Source: an uncultured Flavobacterium sp.
GTDB taxonomy: Bacteria > Bacteroidota > Bacteroidia > Flavobacteriales > Flavobacteriaceae
Direction: 5' to 3'
DNA: 30,646 bases
Assembly: GCF_946482535.1 (NCBI RefSeq)
Contig: NZ_CAMLRU010000007.1
Span: 1 to 30,646 of the forward strand
Shown here: positions 23,347 through 30,646 of the stretch, in pieces
Numbering within the stretch: position 1 is the stretch's first letter
Layout of the letters: each line of letters begins with the position of its first letter
The notes under the pieces: model-generated
The model's database searches: none
Told to the model about the DNA's origin: nothing
The model's input: the letters and a program-made list of their open reading frames with translations, nothing else
Program-made: the position numbers and the translations under genes

Positions 23347-23739
23347 ATGGAAACGAACAGACAAAAAAAAATAGGCAGTGTGTTGCAAAAGGATTTGGTA
23401 GATATTCTTCAAGGGGAAGTGCGTAAAAACGGGATTTCTAACTTGGTGATTTCAGTTTCAAAAGTGAGCGTGACGACAGATTTGTCTATTGCCAAAGTTT
23501 ACTTGAGTGTTTTTCCGCAAGACAAAGCCAAGGATTTATTGGAAGCTGTAAAAACCAATGCTCCTTTGATTAAACATGATTTGTCGCAACGCGTAAAATT
23601 GCAATTGCGCAAAGTGCCGAATTTGTCTTTCTACATAGACGATTCTTTGGATTATATTGAAAAAATTGACAATGCTTTGGCCGGTAAAGAAAATCCGATT
23701 GAAAACAGAGACCTTTTAGACAAACGCAAGAAGTTTTAA
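23347..23739 (+). CDS. rbfA: Ribosome-binding factor A
   Basis: A 130-residue KH-fold protein that binds the 30S subunit and helps mature 16S rRNA, needed for growth in the cold. The start METNRQKKIGSVLQKDLVDILQ, the middle ISVSKVSVTTDLSIAKVYLSVFP and the C-terminal RKVPNLSFYIDDSLDYIEKI are typical. An upstream TTG-type extension from 23332 is rejected since the -7 box overlaps it. The following permease gene starts directly after the rbfA stop with no gap, so they are co-translated. Confidence 0.96.
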   Translation: METNRQKKIGSVLQKDLVDILQGEVRKNGISNLVISVSKVSVTTDLSIAKVYLSVFPQDKAKDLLEAVKTNAPLIKHDLSQRVKLQLRKVPNLSFYIDDSLDYIEKIDNALAGKENPIENRDLLDKRKKF

Positions 23740-24939
23740 GTGAACTTTTCCCTTTACATAGCCAAGCGATACCTTTTTAGCAAAAGCAGCAACAATGCGA
23801 TCAATATTATAACGGCTATTGCCTCGGTGAGTATTATTGTCGGTACCATGGCCTTGTTTGTGGTGCTTTCTGTTTTTAGCGGATTACGGGTTTTTAGTTT
23901 GTCCTTCTCCAATGACTTCGACCCGGATTTAAAAGTCAATCCTATTTCAGGAAAATCTTTTGTTATTTCACCCGAACAAGAAGCCCAACTCAAGGACATT
24001 GAGGGTATTGCGTCTTTTAGTAAAGTGTTGGAAGAACGAGTGCTTTTCTTTTTTGACGGCAAAGAGCAAGTGACTTATTTAAAAGGTGTTGATGCCAATT
24101 TTACCAAGACCAATGTGGTCAATCAAAGTTTGGTTAACGGAAAATGGTTGGAACCCAATACAATTCAGGTTGTTATTGGTTACGGTATTTCTGAAAAGTT
24201 GTCGTTGGGTCTTTTCGATTTCAACAATCCTTTTGAAGTTTATGTCCCGAGAAAAGGCAAAGGTGTTATTGAAAGTGAAGCCGAAGCGTTCAACAAGGCC
24301 AAATTGATTCCAACCGGAATTTATGCCGTTAGTGAGGACTTAGACAGTAAGTATGTGTTTTGTGACTTGAATTTGGCGCAATATTTATTAGAATTGAAAA
24401 CCAATCAGGTTTCCGGAATAGAGATTAAATTAAAATCGGAAGCAGATGAGGCTGCGGTTTCGGAAAAACTCCATACCCTTTTTAAAAATAAAGTTGACAT
24501 TAAAAACCGAGCACAGCAAAATGCCACTTTATACAAAATGTTGAATACCGAGAATATTGCAGTGTATTTGATTTTTACTTTGGTGATTATCATTGCGCTT
24601 TTCAACTTAATCGGGGCATTGATTATGATGGTTTTGGATAAAAAAGCCAATTTGAAAACACTTTATAATTTGGGTTCCGAAATCAAAGATTTGAAGAAAA
24701 TATTTTTGTTACAAGGCACTTTGTTGAGTGTTTTTGGGGGAATTATAGGTTTGCTTTTAGGGATTATTATTGTTGTCCTCCAGCAACAGTTCAGCTTAAT
24801 CATGATAACCGAGACTTTACCTTATCCGGTGGTTTTCAGCATTCAAAATGTGATGATTGTTTTCTTGACGATTGTTTCCCTGGGCTTTATTTCCAGTTGG
24901 ATTGCCGGTAGCCGTGTCAGCAAGAAGTTACTCGACTAA
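23740..24939 (+). CDS. ABC transporter permease of the LolC/LolE (FtsX-like) type
   Basis: A 399-residue inner-membrane protein that starts at a GTG codon immediately after the rbfA stop. It has the LolCE layout: a helix at about 22-47 (INIITAIASVSIIVGTMALFVVLSVFSG), a large periplasmic domain at about 50-270, and three helices at about 275-298, 326-350 and 370-390. LolCDE extracts lipoproteins from the inner membrane for transfer to the outer membrane. Bacteroidota have several such permeases, so the precise substrate is inferred. Its stop codon overlaps the dusB stop on the other strand. Confidence 0.9.
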   Translation: MNFSLYIAKRYLFSKSSNNAINIITAIASVSIIVGTMALFVVLSVFSGLRVFSLSFSNDFDPDLKVNPISGKSFVISPEQEAQLKDIEGIASFSKVLEERVLFFFDGKEQVTYLKGVDANFTKTNVVNQSLVNGKWLEPNTIQVVIGYGISEKLSLGLFDFNNPFEVYVPRKGKGVIESEAEAFNKAKLIPTGIYAVSEDLDSKYVFCDLNLAQYLLELKTNQVSGIEIKLKSEADEAAVSEKLHTLFKNKVDIKNRAQQNATLYKMLNTENIAVYLIFTLVIIIALFNLIGALIMMVLDKKANLKTLYNLGSEIKDLKKIFLLQGTLLSVFGGIIGLLLGIIIVVLQQQFSLIMITETLPYPVVFSIQNVMIVFLTIVSLGFISSWIAGSRVSKKLLD

Positions 24940-25928
24940 ACAAATTGAAACCCGGAATAAGTTTCCTCAATTTCTTCTAAAGCTTTGTATAAAGCTTCGG
25001 CAGATTCCAGAGTCACTAATTTTAAACGATGCTCTTTAAAGTTGGGAATGCCTTTGAAATAATTGGTGTAGTGGCGGCGCATTTCTACAATACCAACACG
25101 TTCTCCTTTCCAATCCATAGACCAAGTCAAATGATTTCTGGCGGCTTCGACTCTATCGGTCATAGTAGGTTGGGCCAAATGTTCTCCGGTTTTGAAATAA
25201 TGTTTGATTTCGTTAAAAATCCACGGATAACCAATCGCGGCGCGACCAATCATCATGCCGTCGAGTCCGTATTTGTTTTTGTATTCCAAAGCTTTTTCGG
25301 GCGAATCGATGTCGCCGTTGCCAAAGATTGGCATAGTGATACGCGGATTTTCTTTGATGCGTTGAATATGTGACCAATCCGAATGGCCTTTGTACATCTG
25401 AGCGCGAGTACGGGCATGAACGGTCAAAGCTTGAACACCAACATCTTGCAAACGCTCGGCTACTTCATCAATGTTGATGGAATTCTCGTCCCAACCCAAT
25501 CGCGTTTTTACGGTTACGGGAAGCGAAGTGCCTTTGATAACCGCTTTGGTTAGTCGTACCATTAAATCTACATCTTTTAAAACACCGGCACCGGCGCCTT
25601 TGCATACCACTTTTTTCACCGGGCAACCAAAATTAATATCAACCAAATCAGGTTGCACTGCGTCGACAATTCTTGATGATATTTCCATAGCTTCTTCATC
25701 ACCGCCGAAAATTTGGATTCCCACCGGACGTTCGTAATCGAAAATATCTAGTTTTTGACGGCTTTTGATTGCATCGCGAATGAGTCCTTCCGATGAGATG
25801 AATTCGGAGTACATCAAATCGGCTCCGTGCAACTTACACAGCCTGCGGAAAGGCGGATCGCTCACGTCTTCCATGGGCGCGAGTAACAACGGAAAGTCGG
25901 GTAATTCTATGTTGCCTATTTTGGGCAT
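24936..25928 (-). CDS. dusB: tRNA-dihydrouridine synthase (DusB-like)
   Basis: A 330-residue FMN enzyme that reduces uridines in the tRNA D-loop. It has LLLAPMEDVSDPPFRRLCKLHGADLMYSEFIS at the N-terminus, the DINFGCPVKKVVCKGAGAGVL active-site region, TVKTRLGWD, VHARTRAQMYKGHSDW, and IFGNGDIDSPEKAL. An upstream in-frame ATG at 25988 is rejected because a -7 box at 25944-25951 lies between the two and the ATG at 25928 gives the family's MPKIGNIEL start. The stop (24936-24938) overlaps the stop of the convergent permease gene, with no terminator between. Confidence 0.95.
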   Translation of the reverse strand: MPKIGNIELPDFPLLLAPMEDVSDPPFRRLCKLHGADLMYSEFISSEGLIRDAIKSRQKLDIFDYERPVGIQIFGGDEEAMEISSRIVDAVQPDLVDINFGCPVKKVVCKGAGAGVLKDVDLMVRLTKAVIKGTSLPVTVKTRLGWDENSINIDEVAERLQDVGVQALTVHARTRAQMYKGHSDWSHIQRIKENPRITMPIFGNGDIDSPEKALEYKNKYGLDGMMIGRAAIGYPWIFNEIKHYFKTGEHLAQPTMTDRVEAARNHLTWSMDWKGERVGIVEMRRHYTNYFKGIPNFKEHRLKLVTLESAEALYKALEEIEETYSGFQFV

Positions 25929-25943
25929 GTTCCAAATTTTTGG

Positions 25944-25951
25944 CAAAAATA
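25944..25951 (-). promoter_or_regulatory. -7 box of dusB
   Basis: On the minus strand TATTTTTG, an exact TAnnTTTG, 16 bases before the start at 25928. It excludes the longer ORF reading. Confidence 0.62.
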
Positions 25952-26025
25952 CAATTTTTAAAAGAAAAGTTGACGGTAGATACTTCAAAGACTGCTTTTC
26001 GGCTTTGAAAGTGATGAATTTAGCC

Positions 26026-26033
26026 TATATTTG
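26026..26033 (+). promoter_or_regulatory. Promoter of lepA
   Basis: TTTG at 26004-26007 and TATATTTG at 26026-26033, with 18 bases between, match the Bacteroidota promoter well. The leader to the ATG at 26149 is about 110 bases and contains a dispersed repeat. Confidence 0.72.
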
Positions 26034-26059
26034 CCGATTAAAAGCATTAGGGATTGCAG

Positions 26060-26132
26060 CAAGTGCCGTGCACTGCGGAAAGCCCGACCGCCTTGGCGGG
26101 AATGCCATACTTTGACAAGCTCAGTATGACAA
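26060..26132. repeat. Extragenic repeat in the lepA leader
   Basis: Contains AGTGC-CGT-GCACT, CCGCCTTGGCGG, and CATACTTTGACAAGCTCAGTATG in succession, each a small inverted repeat. Read on the minus strand it could encode [14 protein letters not shown], a peptide that appears all over bacterial databases as a chance translation of a dispersed repeat. It lies wholly in the 5' leader of lepA. Confidence 0.75.
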
Positions 26133-26148
26133 ATTGATAGAGAAAGAA

Positions 26149-27945
26149 ATGAAGCACATTAGAAATTTTTGCATTATTGCACACATTGACCACGGAAAAA
26201 GTACCTTGGCTGACCGATTGCTTGGTGCCACTCAAACCGTTACGGCACGAGAAGAAAAAGCACAGTTGCTAGACAACATGGACTTGGAGCGCGAGCGTGG
26301 GATTACGATTAAGAGTCACGCCATTCAGATGGAATACAAATACAAAGGCGAAGATTATATCTTGAATTTGATTGATACTCCAGGGCACGTTGATTTTTCG
26401 TATGAAGTTTCCCGTTCGATCGCAGCTTGTGAAGGAGCACTTTTAATTGTTGATGCGGCGCAGAGTATTCAAGCGCAGACGATTTCTAACTTGTATTTGG
26501 CTTTAGAAAACGACTTGGAGATTATTCCTGTACTGAACAAAGTGGATTTGCCTAGTGCGAATCCGGAAGAAGTGAGTGATGACATTATAGATTTGTTAGG
26601 CTGTAAGTTAGAAGACATTATCCACGCTTCGGGTAAAACCGGTTATGGCGTTGAAAATATATTGGCTGCTATTATCGAAAAGATTCCTGCACCAAAAGGC
26701 TCTAAAGATGAACCTTTGCAAGCGTTGATTTTTGACAGTGTTTACAATCCGTTTCGCGGGATTGAAGTTATTTTCCGTGTGAAAAACGGCGAAATTAAGA
26801 AAGGCCAAAAGATTAAGTTCATGGCTACCGGAAATGAATATTTTGCGGATGAAGTCGGGACGCTCAAATTAAACCAAGTGCCGAAGAATGTAATTTCTAC
26901 CGGTGATGTGGGTTATTTGATTTCGGGAATTAAAGAAGCGAAGGAAGTAAAAGTAGGAGATACTATTACTGATGCCAAAATACCGACTACCAATATGATT
27001 GTTGGTTTTGAAGATGTAAAACCAATGGTTTTTGCCGGAATTTATCCGGTAGACACCGAAGATTATGAAGATTTGCGCTCTTCTATGGAAAAGTTGCAAT
27101 TGAACGATGCTTCCTTGGTTTTTGCGCCTGAAAGTTCGGCCGCTTTAGGATTTGGTTTCCGTTGCGGGTTTTTGGGAATGTTGCACTTGGAAATCATTCA
27201 GGAAAGATTGGAACGCGAGTTTGATATGACCGTGATTACTACCGTACCGAACGTTTCCTATTTGGCTTATACCAAAAAAGAACCGGATACGCCAATAGTG
27301 GTGAACAATCCTTCGGACTTACCGGAACCGTCTAAATTAGACCGAGTTGAAGAACCGTTTATCAAAGCTACGATTATAACCAAGGCTGATTTCGTAGGAA
27401 ACGTGATGAGTTTGTGTATCGAAAAGCGCGGAATTATCACCAACCAAACTTATTTAACCACGGAGCGTGTTGAATTAAACTTTGATATGCCGTTGGCAGA
27501 GATTGTATTCGATTTTTATGACCGATTAAAAACGGTTTCCAAAGGATATGCGTCGTTTGACTATTCGCCGATTGGTATGCGAGCTTCTAAATTGGTGAAA
27601 TTGGATGTGTTGTTGAATGCCAATTCGGTGGATGCTTTATCGGCTTTAATTCACGAAGACAACGCGTATAACATTGGTAAAAAAATGTGTGAAAAACTGC
27701 GCGAATTAATCCCGAGACAACAATTTGACATTCCGATTCAAGCAGCGATTGGAGCCAAAATCATCGCACGTGAAACGATTAAAGCTTTGAGAAAAGACGT
27801 TACAGCCAAATGTTATGGTGGAGATATTTCGCGTAAGCGTAAATTGTTAGAAAAACAGAAGAAAGGGAAAAAGAGAATGCGTCAGGTAGGAAATGTAGAA
27901 ATTCCGCAGGAAGCATTTATGGCGGTTTTGAAGTTGAATGATTAA
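26149..27945 (+). CDS. lepA: Elongation factor 4 (LepA)
   Basis: A 598-residue translational GTPase that acts on stalled ribosomes and in 30S assembly. Motifs are G1 [10 protein letters not shown]3 DTPGH and G4 NKVD at the N-terminus, and the LepA-specific C-terminal domain with [38 protein letters not shown] at 26134 in frame is not used: the ATG at 26149 gives the standard [17 protein letters not shown] start. It is followed by a repeat-filled spacer with a terminator and then thiL. Confidence 0.98.
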   Translation: MKHIRNFCIIAHIDHGKSTLADRLLGATQTVTAREEKAQLLDNMDLERERGITIKSHAIQMEYKYKGEDYILNLIDTPGHVDFSYEVSRSIAACEGALLIVDAAQSIQAQTISNLYLALENDLEIIPVLNKVDLPSANPEEVSDDIIDLLGCKLEDIIHASGKTGYGVENILAAIIEKIPAPKGSKDEPLQALIFDSVYNPFRGIEVIFRVKNGEIKKGQKIKFMATGNEYFADEVGTLKLNQVPKNVISTGDVGYLISGIKEAKEVKVGDTITDAKIPTTNMIVGFEDVKPMVFAGIYPVDTEDYEDLRSSMEKLQLNDASLVFAPESSAALGFGFRCGFLGMLHLEIIQERLEREFDMTVITTVPNVSYLAYTKKEPDTPIVVNNPSDLPEPSKLDRVEEPFIKATIITKADFVGNVMSLCIEKRGIITNQTYLTTERVELNFDMPLAEIVFDFYDRLKTVSKGYASFDYSPIGMRASKLVKLDVLLNANSVDALSALIHEDNAYNIGKKMCEKLRELIPRQQFDIPIQAAIGAKIIARETIKALRKDVTAKCYGGDISRKRKLLEKQKKGKKRMRQVGNVEIPQEAFMAVLKLND

Positions 27946-28002
27946 TCATTAGGCGCTAAGGTTCTAAGGTGCTTAGGTACTAAGGAATTATATTATAAGA
28001 AG

Positions 28003-28032
28003 AGCCCGGTTGTGAAAGCAATCGGGTTTTTT
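28003..28032 (+). terminator. Terminator of lepA
   Basis: CCCGGTTG (28005-28012) pairs with CAATCGGG (28019-28026), one G-T pair, with a TGAAAG loop and six T following. It lies at the centre of the inverted repeat arms. Confidence 0.87.
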
Positions 28033-28057
28033 ATTGGAATAAACCTTAGAACCTTAG

Positions 28058-28065
28058 TATCTTTG
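28058..28065 (+). promoter_or_regulatory. -7 box of thiL inside a repeat arm
   Basis: TATCTTTG is an exact TAnnTTTG with TTG at 28034-28036, 21 bases upstream, and lies 21 bases before the thiL ATG at 28087. It is made by the right arm of the inverted repeat. Confidence 0.65.
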
Positions 28066-28086
28066 TGCCTTAGAATCTTAGAAAAA

Positions 28087-29133
28087 ATGTTAGAAGATAA
28101 AACTCCGCAACGCACTTCCTTGTCACAATTGGGCGAATTTCGTTTGATTGAGCATTTGACCAAAAACTTTGATGTAAAACAGCCGTCCACTTTAAAAAGT
28201 ATAGGCGATGATGCCGCCGTTTTAGATTTTAAGGAAAAAAAAGCGGTGGTTTCTACCGATTTATTGATTGAAGGCGTGCATTTTGATTTGTCCTATATGC
28301 CGTTGCGCCATTTGGGTTATAAAGCGGTTGTAGTCAATGTTTCTGACATTTGCGCCATGAATGCTAAGCCGACTCAGATAACAGTTTCAGTAGCGGTTTC
28401 TAATCGTTTTCCGCTGGAAGCTTTGGAAGAACTGTTTGACGGGATTGCTTTGGCGGCCAAATTTTATAATGTGGATGTAATTGGTGGCGATACAACTTCG
28501 TCACAAAAAGGATTGATTATCTCGATTACGGCTATTGGCGAAGCGAATGCAGAGGATATTGTTTACAGAAATGGCGCCAATAATGGTGATTTATTAGTGG
28601 TAACCGGAGATTTGGGATCGGCTTATATGGGATTGCAGGTTTTGGAGCGCGAAAAGCAAGTGTTTCAGGTGAATCCGAATAACCAGCCGGATTTAGACGC
28701 CTATACTTATTTAATTGAACGACAATTAAAGCCGGAAGCCAGAACCGACATCCGAGAACTTTTAGAAAAACTGGAAGTAAAACCCACTTCGATGATTGAT
28801 ATCTCGGACGGCTTGTCTTCGGAGATTATTCATATTTGTAAACAAAGTAAAGTGGGTTGTAATTTATACGAAGAAAAAATTCCGGTTGACCCACAGTTCA
28901 TCAATGTGTGTGAAGAATTCAATATCGATTCGACAACTGTGGCTATCAATGGTGGCGAAGATTATGAGCTTTTGTTTACAATAGCTTTAGAGGATTTTGA
29001 CAAGATTAAAGCCAATCCTAACTTTACGGTGATTGGCCATTTGACCCAAGAAAGCGAAGGCGTTCATTTGATTACCAGAGCCAATACTAAAATTCCGTTG
29101 AAAGCTCGTGGTTGGGATGCTTTAAGCGAATAA
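28087..29133 (+). CDS. thiL: Thiamine-monophosphate kinase
   Basis: A 348-residue ATP-dependent kinase that makes thiamine pyrophosphate from thiamine monophosphate. It shows IGDDAAVLDF (Asp41, Asp42), STDLLIEGVHFDL, NVSDICAMNAKPTQ, VIGGDTT and MIDISDGLSSEIIHIC, all family motifs. An in-frame ATG at 28012 lies inside the lepA terminator and repeat, so the ATG at 28087 (MLEDKTPQRTSLSQLGEF) is chosen. It has its own promoter box and is followed at once by a hairpin. Confidence 0.96.
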   Translation: MLEDKTPQRTSLSQLGEFRLIEHLTKNFDVKQPSTLKSIGDDAAVLDFKEKKAVVSTDLLIEGVHFDLSYMPLRHLGYKAVVVNVSDICAMNAKPTQITVSVAVSNRFPLEALEELFDGIALAAKFYNVDVIGGDTTSSQKGLIISITAIGEANAEDIVYRNGANNGDLLVVTGDLGSAYMGLQVLEREKQVFQVNPNNQPDLDAYTYLIERQLKPEARTDIRELLEKLEVKPTSMIDISDGLSSEIIHICKQSKVGCNLYEEKIPVDPQFINVCEEFNIDSTTVAINGGEDYELLFTIALEDFDKIKANPNFTVIGHLTQESEGVHLITRANTKIPLKARGWDALSE

Positions 29134-29137
29134 AAAA

Positions 29138-29159
29138 AGCGATACCCGAAAGTATCGCT
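29138..29159 (+). terminator. Hairpin after thiL, weak terminator
   Basis: AGCGATAC pairs perfectly with GTATCGCT around CCGAAA, but is followed by TCCCCC instead of a T-run. On the minus strand it is followed by a run of T (the A-run at 29132-29138), so it may work better for transcripts coming from the convergent response regulator gene. Confidence 0.6.
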
Positions 29160-29277
29160 TCCCCCTAAGTCTTGTAAATTAAGCAGTAGTTTGAAGTTTT
29201 GTACTACTTACATTATTCTACAAATACTAACCCTGAAATCATGCAGCTAAGGTAGTTATTGTAGTGATGTGGTTAAT

Positions 29278-29313
29278 TACGGTTTCCCGCATATTTAGTT
29301 ACGGTTTCCCGTA
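29278..29313. repeat. Two TACGGTTTCCCGTA-type dyads 22 bases apart
   Basis: TACGGTTTCCCGCA (29278-29291) and TACGGTTTCCCGTA (29300-29313). On the minus strand each gives a 5-base-pair stem with a GAAA tetraloop; the single change leaves a G-U pair. They lie in the 3' flank of the response regulator gene, 6 bases or more after its stop. Confidence 0.7.
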
Positions 29314-29319
29314 TAATCG

Positions 29320-29985
29320 TTAAATGACACCTTTATTTTTGGCTTCTCTGATTAAATCAACATCAGTTCCGCCGGCAACTTCGAGGATTTCTCTTATGTT
29401 TAATTTTCTTTTTTCGATAGCGCTAAGAGAAAGTGGAATATAAGTAGGCAAATCTTTTGTTTTTACTCCTTTTGAGAGATGAAACAGGATTTGTTTATCG
29501 AATACGTCCAATTCTATATTGTTGTATTGGGCTTGACCGACTAATTTGATTACCGTTTGACTGTAATAACTTTCGTTATTGATGATTTTGTCAAATGCAA
29601 AAAGCAATTCGTCAAAGGTCAAATCATTTTTAATGATCAGACCACTTGGGTTGATGTTTTTGATGATGTTGTTGATTTTCAGAAGCTCCGTATGCATGGT
29701 CAAAAGGATGATTTTGCAATTGGGCATTTCTGTTTTCATCAGCATAGCGAGGTCTTCACCGGAATAAATTCCTTTTTCGGCATATTCGGGCATGCTGATA
29801 TCAAAAAAGGCGATGTCAAAACTATTGGATTTATCGACAATGTTTTCGTATCCCGACTTACAGTTATTGGCTTGGGTAACTACAAATTCAAAGCCGTTTT
29901 GACTGTATTTGTTGATGGCATTTTTGTAGGCTTCAATAATAAACGGATGGTCGTCTACGATTAAAATTTGGATAGGGGTTTTCAT
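29320..29985 (-). CDS. Two-component response regulator, LuxR/NarL type
   Basis: A 221-residue DNA-binding regulator. The receiver domain (1-125) has the acidic pair in VDDHP (Asp11, Asp12), the phosphoacceptor Asp62 in FFDISMPE, Thr96 in LLTMH, and the conserved Lys in LIIKND (119). The C-terminal domain (about 155-221) is a divergent LuxR-type helix-turn-helix: LDVFDKQILFHLSKGVKTKDLPTYIPLSLSAIEKRKLNIREIL keeps the pattern but few of the usual residues. It overlaps the 3' end of the histidine kinase gene by 4 bases and is its obvious partner. The stimulus is unknown. Confidence 0.93.
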   Translation of the reverse strand: MKTPIQILIVDDHPFIIEAYKNAINKYSQNGFEFVVTQANNCKSGYENIVDKSNSFDIAFFDISMPEYAEKGIYSGEDLAMLMKTEMPNCKIILLTMHTELLKINNIIKNINPSGLIIKNDLTFDELLFAFDKIINNESYYSQTVIKLVGQAQYNNIELDVFDKQILFHLSKGVKTKDLPTYIPLSLSAIEKRKLNIREILEVAGGTDVDLIREAKNKGVI

Positions 29986-30646
29986 TCTTGTTCTACAGTT
30001 ATGGGTTTGGTTTCTATAGGTATAGTAATTACAATTTTGGTTCCTTGGTCTTTTTTAGAATTGATGTCTATGATTCCTTTACAATCATGGGTTCGGGAAA
30101 TCATATTTTGCATTCCGATTCCTCTTTTCTTTTTAGAAGATTTTGAATCGAAACCAATTCCATTATCCGCGTAAAAACAAGTGTCCTTATTATTTTTCAA
30201 TACAAATTTAATTGAAATTTCAGTTGCTTTTCCATGGCGCAGCGAATTATTTAGCAATTCTTGTAAAATTCTAAAAATATGTAATTGATTATTCACTTCT
30301 AGTTGACTGAAATCTAATTCATTAACATAATTAATTTTTACATTTTTAGCAGAAGAAAATTCTAAAACTAATTCTTCAACTGCAGCATGTAAACCGAATT
30401 TCTCAAAAACTGGCGGCAACAAATCGTGCGCAATTCGACGCGAATTTTCTAAAGCTTTAGCCGTAAGATTTACGACATTATCTATAATTTCATTAAATTC
30501 CGTTTCCGATAAATTGGGCGTTTTTAGCAAATGAGTGTTTAATGAAACAATGTTTAATTTCGAACTAATATCATCATGTAAATCTTGTGCAATACGCATA
30601 CGTTCTTCTTCCTGAGTTTGGATTACAGATTGAAGTATTTCTTTTT
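29982..30646 (-). CDS. Sensor histidine kinase, C-terminal part (cut by window end)
   Basis: The last 221 codons of a kinase gene that runs past the right edge; an internal ATG at 30599 is not the start, because the reading frame stays open to 30646 and the H-box spans that Met. The HisKA_3 box is QTQEEERMRIAQDLHDDISSKLN with the phosphoacceptor His in DLHDD. The HATPase domain follows with the N-box LLNNSLRHGKATEI, the G-box ADNGIGFDSKSS and RGIGMQNM. This is the NarX/DesK-type kinase that pairs with LuxR-type regulators. It overlaps the response regulator by 4 bases (ATGA), so they are co-translated. Confidence 0.93.
   Translation of the reverse strand, partial: KEILQSVIQTQEEERMRIAQDLHDDISSKLNIVSLNTHLLKTPNLSETEFNEIIDNVVNLTAKALENSRRIAHDLLPPVFEKFGLHAAVEELVLEFSSAKNVKINYVNELDFSQLEVNNQLHIFRILQELLNNSLRHGKATEISIKFVLKNNKDTCFYADNGIGFDSKSSKKKRGIGMQNMISRTHDCKGIIDINSKKDQGTKIVITIPIETKPITVEQE

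Larger units (their letters stand above)
27950..28081. repeat. Inverted CTAAGGTTCTAAGG arms around a terminator
   Basis: The left arm (27950-27985) is made of CTAAGGTT/CTAAGGTG-type units and the right arm (28043-28081) of the inverted CCTTAGAACCTTAG units. They could pair over about 35 bases around the lepA terminator. The right arm contains TATCTTTG (28058-28065), the probable thiL -7 box. Confidence 0.85.
29134..29319. other. Spacer between convergent thiL and response regulator genes
   Basis: Apart from the hairpin at 29138 and the paired dyads at 29278-29313, the spacer holds an imperfect inverted repeat near 29180-29210 (AAGCAGTAG / GTACTACTT). I see no ORF with coding character on either strand. 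Confidence 0.6.

Noticed and set aside
25471..25737. Plus-strand open frame of 88 codons inside dusB
   Set aside because: It lies wholly within a well-conserved enzyme gene on the other strand and its translation has no recognisable character; shadow of dusB.
25929..25988. Longer N-terminus for dusB starting at 25988
   Set aside because: The extra 20 residues are unlike the family and a promoter box at 25944-25951 lies inside them.
26047..26235. Minus-strand ORF with VILSLSK peptide
   Set aside because: A known type of spurious translation of a dispersed extragenic repeat; it overlaps the start of lepA.
28012..28086. Longer N-terminus for thiL starting at 28012
   Set aside because: It would run through the lepA terminator and a repeat arm; the ATG at 28087 fits the family start.
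29557..29964. Plus-strand open frame of 135 codons
   Set aside because: Antisense to the receiver domain of the response regulator; an artefact of codon use.

Overview
The window is a stretch of chromosome from a Bacteroidota organism, most likely Flavobacterium or a close flavobacterial relative. The evidence is low GC, dense genes with few Shine-Dalgarno sequences, repeated matches to the Bacteroidota -7 promoter box TAnnTTTG, and typical protein families (DUF5689, choice-of-anchor J lipoproteins, TonB receptors with a carboxypeptidase-D-like N-terminus, and the linked pdxA, DUF177, rpmF, fabH, accB and accC genes). I see no prophage, insertion sequence, CRISPR array or rRNA. Apart from spacer repeats, the window looks like core chromosome plus one outer-membrane uptake locus.

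Layout. Positions 1-1372 (minus): a DUF58 gene cut by the window edge and its partner MoxR ATPase. Positions 1625-5617 (plus): aldo/keto reductase, an AlbA_2-domain protein overlapping a metallophosphatase, a small outer-membrane protein and a PhnA-domain protein, ending in a strong terminator. Positions 5679-7909 (minus): an ALDH7-type aldehyde dehydrogenase and 3-hydroxyanthranilate dioxygenase. Positions 7970-14036: a secreted endonuclease/exonuclease/phosphatase protein, divergent from a TonB-dependent receptor followed by two probable surface lipoproteins; this is read here as a candidate uptake system for nucleic acid or phosphoesters. Positions 14136-16040 (plus): an exported S9 peptidase. 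Positions 16041-16452: a spacer with a 56-residue membrane-protein ORF between two inverted copies of the same terminator.

Positions 16453-21471 (minus): accC, accB, fabH, rpmF, the DUF177 gene and pdxA, joining fatty-acid synthesis, ribosomal protein L32 and vitamin B6 synthesis. Positions 21532-22122 (plus): riboflavin synthase. Positions 22169-23114 (minus): a 70-residue proline-rich exported protein, a CAT-anticodon tRNA and methylmalonyl-CoA epimerase. Positions 23347-24939 (plus): rbfA and an ABC permease. Positions 24936-25928 (minus): dusB. Positions 26149-29133 (plus): lepA and thiL. Positions 29320-30646 (minus): a response regulator and its overlapping histidine kinase, cut by the window end.

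The most unusual signal lies in the spacers. Five of them (about 290-366, 2496-2563, 17807-17896, 23129-23330 and 27950-28081) hold two inverted arms built of short degenerate repeats. The repeat word differs at every locus, yet the two arms of each locus remain complementary. In the mce/rbfA spacer the arms form tandem TAnnTTTG boxes pointing at both divergent genes. A second repeat family has constant ends and an exchangeable central hairpin at three places.
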